Shown piece by piece: positions 56,217-64,000 of a DNA stretch of 64,000 bases; the stretch's first letter is position 1, and each line of letters begins with the position of its first letter. The translations under genes were made by a program, and so were the position numbers. Location: the NCBI GenBank assembly GCA_001414485.1, contig LLEY01000168.1, positions 62,001-126,000 on the forward strand, written 5' to 3'. The DNA is from Calycina herbarum. Its lineage: Eukaryota; Ascomycota; Leotiomycetes; Helotiales; Pezizellaceae. The notes below the pieces were generated by a model that ran no database searches, was not told where the DNA came from, and saw only the letters and a list, made by a program, of their open reading frames with translations.

Positions 56217-58007
56217 TCAAGATCGTATTCCATCTTCCGTGTTTCTAGGAGAAATCTCAGCGATCAACGCCTCACGCTTCTCGACCTCGCTCATCCTCAT
56301 AACCCAAAACTTCTTCCATCCAAGTCCAAACACTATCCACACTAGAACAGCCAGCTGCAGTCCTAAGTTTGCTGCTACGATGCCTGGGTATATCTTTCCA
56401 TTTGACTCGTTGAAAGCATCCATTGGATTGAGCTGGACTTCCGCTTTGCTTCGAAGAACGAAAGCACCGCTGAAACACCAACAACTGCTGAACAGTCCAC
56501 AGCTGGATGCTATGAGAAGAGCGATTATGGGGCCCGCGATGCAAAAATCCTTGAACAAGACGAGATACCAGCCATTTTCATCGCCTTTCCTGAGACGGAG
56601 AAGTGCCTTGGTGAGCACTGGGCTGAGAAGCCATGCGACGAAGGCAGTTAGGATTATGAAGTGGCGACATGTAAGGTATGTGGGAGGCGACCACAGAACA
56701 GTAAAAGCTGATGCAAACGAGAGTAACACGGGTATTGTCGAAATTGTAAAGAGATGCATGTTACTACGAAGTTGTTTGTTGGGTCGATAGGTGGGCATAC
56801 CCTGAGACGGTGCGTCTAGGTACTCAGTCCAGTCTTTTAGCGAGTCTTGTCTACCAGTGGCTAATCTTCTCCATAGTGCCTGTTGGCTTTCCGCTTCCGT
56901 GTAAGAACATGATTTCTTGTTCGAATTGATGAGCTCCGTTGTTGTTACTCTGGGTTTAGAGACGGACTCAATCTTTCCTTGCAACTTATGTTGGTCCCCA
57001 CCCTTTTTCGTTTCGGTGACGTCTCGAAGCTCTTTCCGGAAAATTTCGATGATGCGAATGCAACTATAGGGTGAGTTGTATTGGCCTATTAAATTACCAA
57101 GGAGAGTTATAAGAAGCAACCAAGAAAGCAACATCGCGGGTGCTATCTTGCCGCCAGATGGACTTGGAGATCCTCCCATGGTTTGTACAAAGTTTGCAAT
57201 CACTCCCACAATATAAACGGCAACAGCAAAACAGGTGCGTCGAATGTCGTGAGTTTTGCAATCGCTGAGCTTCCCAGCCGTTCTGAAGAATAGCGAGGTG
57301 ATCTCTCGATATTTATCGGAACACAACTCATGGAGATTTCGAGGTTCAAAGGTGTTGCGGGAGATAAATTTCAACTGGTCCATTGCGACCAGGACGGTTG
57401 TGATGTATTTCGCTTTTTTTTCCCGTTCATCCAAGCAGTGGTTTTCGTCATATTTGGAGAGAGACTCAGCGATGGCGGCGTAATGATTCCAAATCTCTAG
57501 CTCACACAAGAGCGACCAAGTTGAGTCAATAGGGTCACCAAACAAATGAATAATCGTAAAATATCGTCGCTTCCCAATTGGCGGAAGTGGCATCGCCGTT
57601 ACCATGAGAACGATGGGAATAAGCCATGCAAGAAGTCGGGGGAAAACATCAGAATAGAATCCATAACCTTTTCCACAGGTGGCTTCGCAACCTTCAATGG
57701 TAAGCCGAGGATTGAAAGGCGTGGAAGTGAGATTGAAGTTTGGACTGAAGACGTTTGGATTTATCGAGGTTGTTGCGTTGGTACTGAAATGCGCAAGACA
57801 TTTTTCCCTCCCAACGAAATCTCCATTTGTCACATAGAGTAGTAGCGCAAGGAGAAGTATTTCGAGGAGAGGGAAAAGAATAGAGTAAGCGAGTAGCGGT
57901 TTGTGGAGCTGCATCGTGAGCTTATCGCGTTTCTTACTTAGGAGTAAGCAGACAGCCATCATTGCCCACTCCAGAAATCCTCTATTTAAACATAAATAAT
58001 CATGCAT
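56217..58007 (-). CDS. Uncharacterised multi-pass membrane protein (fungal family)
   Basis: Single 596-residue frame from ATG 58007. Hydrophobic helices occur at the N-terminus (LAYSILFPLLEILLLALLLY), after a Cys-containing loop with N-glycosylation sequons (FPRLLAWLIPIVLMVTAM), in the centre (FAVAVYIVGVIANFVQTM and MLLSWLLLITLLGNLI), and as a C-terminal set of about five. The block GCEATCGKGYGFYSDVFPRL followed by MPLPPIGKRRYF and HLFGDPIDSTWSLL is a signature I recognise from large, function-unknown protein families of filamentous ascomycetes. A charged cytosolic loop separates the two membrane halves. It converges with the oxidoreductase gene (228 bases apart). The function is not known. 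The true start could be a slightly later Met (for example MMAVCLLL). Confidence 0.82.
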   Translation of the reverse strand: MHDYLCLNRGFLEWAMMAVCLLLSKKRDKLTMQLHKPLLAYSILFPLLEILLLALLLYVTNGDFVGREKCLAHFSTNATTSINPNVFSPNFNLTSTPFNPRLTIEGCEATCGKGYGFYSDVFPRLLAWLIPIVLMVTAMPLPPIGKRRYFTIIHLFGDPIDSTWSLLCELEIWNHYAAIAESLSKYDENHCLDEREKKAKYITTVLVAMDQLKFISRNTFEPRNLHELCSDKYREITSLFFRTAGKLSDCKTHDIRRTCFAVAVYIVGVIANFVQTMGGSPSPSGGKIAPAMLLSWLLLITLLGNLIGQYNSPYSCIRIIEIFRKELRDVTETKKGGDQHKLQGKIESVSKPRVTTTELINSNKKSCSYTEAESQQALWRRLATGRQDSLKDWTEYLDAPSQGMPTYRPNKQLRSNMHLFTISTIPVLLSFASAFTVLWSPPTYLTCRHFIILTAFVAWLLSPVLTKALLRLRKGDENGWYLVLFKDFCIAGPIIALLIASSCGLFSSCWCFSGAFVLRSKAEVQLNPMDAFNESNGKIYPGIVAANLGLQLAVLVWIVFGLGWKKFWVMRMSEVEKREALIAEISPRNTEDGIRS

Positions 58008-59134
58008 CTAAATTTAGGCTTAAAACCCGAGTCTGCCTTGCCTACTTCTTGCGTATCCAAACAGTTGCACAAAAGCTGAAAGTGGGTCCACACCAATTGA
58101 CTGCTTTGAAGTTATCTGATGCGTTCAGCCACAACGCCACAAGACGCAAGACAATATTGGCAAGCACATGTTCCCATTCTGGACAATGAGAGGTCGACGA
58201 TAGTATTTGTGCGGTAATAAAGGTTCCTGGGGATCTTGCTAGAAAAAAGTTCAATGTAACCAGAGTTCGGCAAATGGAATGTGTTTTGGTGGAACGTTCC
58301 AAGCGTGCTTTATGGAACGAAATCGGAAGATTACCCTCTTTTAGCATTGTCCTTCACTGAAGGAGAATTTCCCTCAGTAGATCCCGCACCTCGTTGCTCG
58401 CCCTCGCCTACACAGCTCTTCCGTTCTGGAGTTCCACATTATATCTGGACAGCATCTGTTGAATAAAGTCTATTGAGAAGTCTAGAATAATTTAGTAAAA
58501 TCATAAAATTTACAGGAAAGTTAAGATGATAGGAATTGATATTCGTGAGGGTCTTTGTGGAGGTGTTTTGAAGACGGCTTGGGGTTGAAGAGTTTCTGTA
58601 ATCGTCCCTGTGGGGAAGGAGGTTCCACGCGAAATTATCATTACCTGAGAATTTCTAGAGGGCTACAATCACCTAGTTTGGAAGGCCAGCCGCTAGATAC
58701 TCGAGGTTGCACAAGAGGATTCTTAGTGAGGGTTTGGGGGGGGTGCTAGCTTGTAGTTCCTTCTTTTTTCCCCTGGACAACAGTCCTCTGGTCACTGAAT
58801 CCACTCGGAGTTTTGAGGGTCTTCATATGCTATGGAGGTCGGTCGAAATGCGCCTCAACCTCGAGATTGGAATGATGAACCTCGATACAATTGATTCCAT
58901 AGTCATCGCCCAATAGAGACACAACACTGAATCAGAATATAAATATAAATTGTAAGGGTATAATAAAAAGAGGTCCCTAGATAGTGTTAAATGTCCATCC
59001 CATCTCCGCCTGACGCATATTGCTGTCAATGCATGATCCCAATCCCAATCCCAATCCCAATCCCAATGCAGCCATGCCTCCATCTCAACACCTGTACATG
59101 AAATAAATATGACAAAACATAAACCATCCCATTC
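58008..59134. other. Intergenic region
   Basis: Promoter of the membrane protein gene and 3' flank of the rhamnosidase gene. Contains the AATCCC repeat at 59035-59067. No gene seen. Confidence 0.5.
59035..59067. repeat. Hexamer repeat (aatccc), about five units
   Basis: Near-perfect tandem hexamer immediately 3' of the rhamnosidase gene. The unit is not the fungal telomere repeat (ccctaa), so it is treated as a microsatellite. Confidence 0.9.
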
Positions 59135-61440
59135 CTAATATGTAACCTTGATATTGCCCGCTCCCTCAACATCCATCATCAACGTGCCCAATTCTCCATC
59201 AAAACTCGCCTGCTCCGTCCTCACAGTTCCCCCTTCAACAGCAACCTTCGGTTGTGCACCTCCATTGCCGGGTAATATCAAAACTCCCTTCGTACCAGGT
59301 GGCGCACTCCATCCAAGCGAATAACCTCCATTAAACAAAGTCCAAGACGCAGCAAACTTCCCCAAAGGACTAACGAAACCAGCCTCCGCATGCGTCAAAT
59401 CCCCAAACTGAGGACCAAGTTCCCAACTGGAACCCGCAGGTTGCGTGAGTCTCAATCCCACAAGAAGCGAAGTAAGAGCATCCGTAGGACCCGTTCCCCA
59501 TCCGTGAGCATGAGAGGTATAGCTGTAATCATTCGCATACCCGTATTCGGATCTATATCCAAAGGTGCCATCGGCGAGATAACCTTCGATGGTTGTGCTT
59601 CCTGTTCCGTCGGGGTTATTGAGGTACCAACCCCAGGAACGGCGGATGAGGTCTAATGCACGTGTGGACTGGCGGGCGATGAGATGTCCTTTGATTTCGA
59701 ATGATTGGACGAAAGCGACGATGTTGTTGGGGAGTTCGGGACAGATTGCGCCAATGGGACCCCAGTTTTTGGTTAGGGATTGCGAGATGGTTCCTACTTT
59801 TGAAGCGTCTGCGGCGGAGAATGCGAGGGCCATGCTGTTAGCGTCTTGAGGGTAGACAGTTGGATCTACATCGCTGTTTTTGTAGGCGCTGAGGTATGTT
59901 AGTTTCTGTTGGTTGGGAAATGTTGGAATATTGGAGTTGTAGGACGTGAAAGAGGGGGAAATAAAGAACATACCCGGCAGAAGCATCCCAGTAAGCGGAA
60001 TTAATCTGTTTCTTGATTGTAGCTGCTTGACCGGTCCAAGTCTTCGACAACGCGGCCTCTCCTCGCCAGATAGCGAGAGAGCTTGCAGTGATCAGAGTTC
60101 GGTACATCAACATCTGAGCTTCAGTATTATGAGCACCTTGTCCAACACGACCCCAATCATCCGTTCCAGTAACGTAGAGAGAACCAGTGCTGTCGATTTT
60201 TGCCGTGATGAAAGCCATGGCCTTCTTGTACTTATCCCAAATACCAGATAAGAATGCCTTGTCATTGGTGTACAAGAAATAGTCATATGTTCCTATGAGA
60301 GTGGCCATATGGTAAGTATCAGAATTATAGATATTGATACCCGGACCAGCAAACGGGAGATTCCCATTAGAAGCCTATTTTTAAATCAGCTGATGCAGAG
60401 GAAGTAAGTCACGTGGAACACACCTGATCATTGTACAGCACTTGCAAAGTATTCCTCACACCTGGAGTATCACCGGTACTAACCAAAATACTGGCAATAG
60501 CAATTGTGAGATCTCCGGACCAGACTGTTCGATCACGTTTACTCCCATCAACGTAAATCGTAGGATCATTGGTCCCGATGTTCAGCTCCTCCTGGTTCTC
60601 CCATCCACCACCCAAAATCGGCCACGCACGTCCGGTATTTGGTGGGATCGCATTTGTTTGAAGCGTGAAAGCACCTGCATACCAGATCTTGTTGAGCAAA
60701 TCATCGCTAGATGAGAAATATCCTTGGTAAGCTCGCAAATTGGACCATGCCGGTTGATAGCCAATTTCCACATGGATGTCCGTGATATCGACTTCAATTA
60801 TACCAGCTGCGTTGTTGGATTTGGTGAAGAGTGTCAAATATCGGAATCCGCCTCGAATCTTGCTGTCTGGCATGGTATAGTTGGCCTCGCTGGTAGCCGT
60901 GATATCAGCATAGATAGCTCCATCCGGTTGAAAGGAGCCATTGGAGCTGTCTGAAGCAGTCCCCGTCCAATTTTTTGCCTCGGAAAATGCCAATCCCAAT
61001 TGTCCGGAGCCTCTTGCCGCGTAATCGATATGCACAATCCCACCAACTTCTACACCAAAATCCAGGATGAGAATCTGGTTGTTGCCTTTGAAATTAAGCG
61101 GTATCGGGTAGTCTGCAATAAATTGCTTGCTCGCAGACAGAATTTTGACGGGGGTGACGGTTCGGCTGGTGGGCGAATAATTGTATTTGTCCCAGCTTCC
61201 TGGAAATGCGGCGGCCGTAGGCCCCGTACATGGCGTTTCTCGCCAACATCCTCCTGCAGCTGATACCATCGTGCCGTGGGATTTTTGAGATAAAAGTACT
61301 CCCAAGGTGATGATGAAAGCTGAGAAAAACATGATAATTATAACTAGCCACCTGTCAGCACGGACTTTAAAGTGGAGACATTGGCGATCCTTCATCTGGC
61401 CAAACGTGGGTTTCATCCTTGAGCGGCTAAGAGAATTCAT
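59135..61440 (-). CDS. GH78 alpha-L-rhamnosidase-like glycoside hydrolase with N-terminal membrane anchor
   Basis: Three exons (61440-60424, 60374-59974, 59888-59135) give 723 residues. A basic N-terminus (about 1-30) precedes a single hydrophobic segment at 31-50 (WLVIIIMFFSAFIITLGVLL) with no obvious cleavage site, so the enzyme appears to be a type II membrane protein with the catalytic part outside. The sequence then follows the fungal GH78/six-hairpin plan: a beta-sandwich segment (DFGVEVGGIVHIDYAA, GFRYLTLF), then the (alpha/alpha)6 barrel (GYFSSSDDLLNKIWYAGAFTLQTN, DRTVWSGDLTIAIAS, GTDDWGRVGQGAHNTEAQ, SHAHGWGTGPTDALTSLL), and a final beta domain. GH78 enzymes release terminal L-rhamnose from plant pectins and glycosides. 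Catalytic acids are likely among the Asp/Glu of the DRTVWSGD and DDWGR motifs. Confidence 0.9.
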
Positions 61441-64000
61441 AAACCTACCTTAAATGCTGCCTATTAACATAACTTGAAACGAACAAACAATATGGGGTCT
61501 ATGGCTATCAAGAGCTATAGTGGGCGCCTGACAGAAAGAGGACAAAAGGGAGGGAACTTCTGGGTCACAGAAAGCAAGCGCACTGCTCAGACTTTATGTC
61601 TGGTTGACTCCCTCTGAATCCAGACGCATCCAGCTAACCAACAGCACCCCCTAGTCAAGTGGTCGGATTCAAAATTGCTCTCCATCTTCATTGTTCAATC
61701 GAATCCTGTCCCCTGTCCGCACAACATACCTGCAACGTACCGTATCCGCTAGAGGCGAGGACTTGGAGAATGTTGGTCGCCTTCCTGAAGAAGATCTCAC
61801 GATAACCCCTTGTGATTCGGTGCCAACGTGGCCCATCTTTTACTGTACCTCGGACAGACTGACGTCTAACTTTTTCTCTTCTCAAATGCCTTTTCCGTCA
61901 TACATCGTCGTGCGAAGAGCACATGCCGTGTCAAGTCTTGTGAGGTATGAGAGGGCCATGCGTATAGAAGAACCGGACCAGTTTCTGCCGAGTCGTACAC
62001 TGTTCATCACAAAAAAGCCCCGATGAGGCGTGACTATGGATCTACGTCGAGGTGCATATCCACTGCATCAAGGAAGATTGGGCGTTGATATGGCGTCAAG
62101 GGGCGTCAAACGGTGTACCGTTGTGCTGTGTACTTAACCTTAATCCCCACCGTCAGCGCAGCCAGATCCGTATATGCACTGTCAAATCGGCCTAGTACGG
62201 CATTCATTGGTGAGAATTGGTGAGGCTTAATCTTCCGAACGGTACCTTTTTGAGATATGCCAGGGGAGGCAACGTCCATACATGGTAGTCGTGCGACCGT
62301 CATCATTCTGTGCATTGCCTGGCTGTTTTGTGTAGATTTCTAGTATCAAGTTGACTGGTTGACAGGTTCGGCTAAATTAATTAGATTGTTGTTTTGATGC
62401 CGAATTGGAACGAAGAGGTGTTTGTTTTGGGGATAAGTGATGACTGGGAAGTGACTAGGGATGTCAGATCTGTTGGCCCGAGGAGGAAGGCGATGAGAGG
62501 TGGAGGGGCATTCGCGTTCATCACGCGCTGGGTAGGGATACAGTGCCACAGCCGACCCCTCCTTTTCCCCACAATCGTATCTCGTCCCCCTTGTGGAGCA
62601 GTAACAACAAGCCAACCACGCTCCTGTGGCAGAAAGCTCATTACACAATAAACAAGGCCAACCAATCCCTTGGTCAAACATATCTCACATTGCAAGACAA
62701 ACAGGTGAGCATTTACTTCGAAGTAAGATTTTTCAGAAACTTAGCAGTTTCCTCATTCGAAGGACCAAGTAACACGATCGCGTTTGCTTAAGAAACGTTG
62801 TATTTCGAGGTGTCAATAAAAATGGAGGAAGAAAGCCGAGACGAGTCATGCGTTGATAAACATGTTCTTCACCGTCTCTGTGTTCCCGGGGAAGCGAAGC
62901 GTCTGACCGCTTAAGGACCTATTGATCATTTGAACCCAGTAGCCAATAGAACAGGCAGGTCCTCTGTTAATCGGACCTTTGCTTCCTTGCTCTCTGCCTT
63001 GGAATATTTGATCTCTTGCAGTGAAATAGCGATAGATTTTCAGACGTGCTGTTGGTCTAGGATTCGATGCATCGGTACTGATAGATGGGTACTTCCGAAC
63101 CATCATTTCCCGGGGAAACAACAGGGCTCAAAATGCGGAGAAGTCTTGAAAGTCCTCGTGCTCGGTTTCTGCATCCATTCGTGGTCCTGGAAAAATTATT
63201 CAACTAGGTGTTGCTCATTCGTCCACCTTTCGTGCAGAACTTCGCTGTCATCCAGGGTTGTCTTCGTGCTGCTGATCATAATGTATGCAGATCGTTACGT
63301 TATGCCGAAAGCCGTCTGCGGTGATGTGAAGAGCATCGTGATGCTGAAAAGACTCATTTTTTCTCTCGATGAGGCCCACGTGTGTGATTCTGATGTATGG
63401 AATGCCCTCAAAAAGCTTCTCATTTGTGGAAGTTCTGGACTTTGTGATCAGCAAACATGCCAGCTCATTGTGGGAATATTGACTTGCGCTGTACCCCATA
63501 AAATACTTTAATGCATGCATCGTGTAACTTCAAATTCGCATTTATTTGATGACAAGAACACCGAGTCTGCTTCATGTAAATCGTTGTCCTGTTTGGTGTT
63601 GATATCGAGCTTCAAGCACAGCACTCTCCAAATTCGTGCGCCACCCTATATGCTTGATCAAGCACAGGAACTTTGGACGACTGATATTCAGATCGTGCGG
63701 AAGAAGCCCGCCTCTGTTTGACTCTTTCCAAGAATGTATCGTTAATTCGAGAAGTGGAGTTGGATTTGGGAGAAGGTTGTCTTAAAACCTAGCTGAATTA
63801 CTTCGGTAAATCGGAAATTGTGTAGCGCAACGATGGACACAAAAGCCCAACTGCAACATGATTCATGTGTCAATTACAACCCTCGAAACGTGCTCTGCGT
63901 AGGACGAACGATGTCCAGTATGACAGGCAGAGCGGCTGGAATAATCAAGTTGACCAGAGAACGTCACAGTATTCGCAAAGGTCGAGCTGATATTGAGTTG
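61441..64000. other. Gene-poor end of the window
   Basis: Promoter and leader of the rhamnosidase gene just right of 61440. Beyond that, only chance ORFs. The longest (62930-63511, plus, 193 codons) has no ATG at its start and no recognisable domain. Confidence 0.5.

Noticed and set aside
56110..56790. 226-codon plus-strand ORF
   Set aside because: Antisense shadow of the multi-pass membrane protein gene, which has far better coding character.
59035..59067. Possible telomere-like repeat (aatccc)n
   Set aside because: The unit is not CCCTAA and the array is short and internal between genes; an ordinary microsatellite.
61691..62026. 111-codon plus-strand ORF upstream of the rhamnosidase gene
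   Set aside because: Lies in the divergent promoter/leader region and shows no conserved motif.
62930..63511. 193-codon plus-strand ORF near the window end
   Set aside because: Begins at TTG, not ATG; Cys-rich, irregular composition; no domain or splice context supports it.

Overview
The window reads as nuclear DNA of a filamentous ascomycete (Pezizomycotina). Genes lie on both strands and carry short GT-AG introns of about 45-95 bases with CTRAY-type branch sites. The families are typical of moulds: a GAF hybrid histidine kinase, Zn2Cys6 and C2H2 transcription factors, glutamic (G1) peptidases, a ferric reductase, a GH78 rhamnosidase and a DUF2985 protein. A helotialean (Leotiomycetes) origin is my guess from the overall feel of the proteins and is not proven.

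Layout. 0-14 kb is a low-density accessory stretch: the N-terminus of a hybrid histidine kinase cut by the window edge, a DUF3237-like protein, a Zn2Cys6 regulator with an apparent frame break, a decayed copy of a small LPELR/F-box-like family, and a tandem pair of secreted G1 peptidases duplicated with their flanks. 14-29 kb is conserved housekeeping territory: SEN15, a DUF2985 membrane protein, an SLC35F6-like transporter, CLU1/TIF31, and a 905-residue orphan divergent from CLU1. 32-36 kb holds a ferric reductase-like flavocytochrome and a Yippee-like zinc protein. 37-41.6 kb carries three uncharacterised minus-strand genes and an intact relative of the decayed 7 kb gene. 41.6-47.3 kb is almost gene-free and rich in simple repeats; it leads into a C2H2 zinc-finger regulator. 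50-64 kb holds a decayed STAND-type N-terminal-domain gene, a small tail-anchored protein with three PPxY motifs, an old-yellow-enzyme-like oxidoreductase, an orphan multi-pass membrane protein and a membrane-anchored GH78 alpha-L-rhamnosidase.

No operon-like cooperation is evident. The local relationships I can support are: the tandem G1 pair sharing upstream CTTGGC (PacC-type) sites; two divergent gene pairs sharing promoters (SEN15/DUF2985, CLU1/orphan); the intact/decayed pair of the small family at 41 and 7 kb; and neighbouring orphan proteins at 37-39.6 kb that share an LPxxxQ-type helical motif. No CRISPR, rRNA, tRNA or intact transposon was recognised.

Exon boundaries are manual calls from splice motifs plus reading-frame continuity. 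Several genes show single frame breaks, which may be real lesions or assembly errors.
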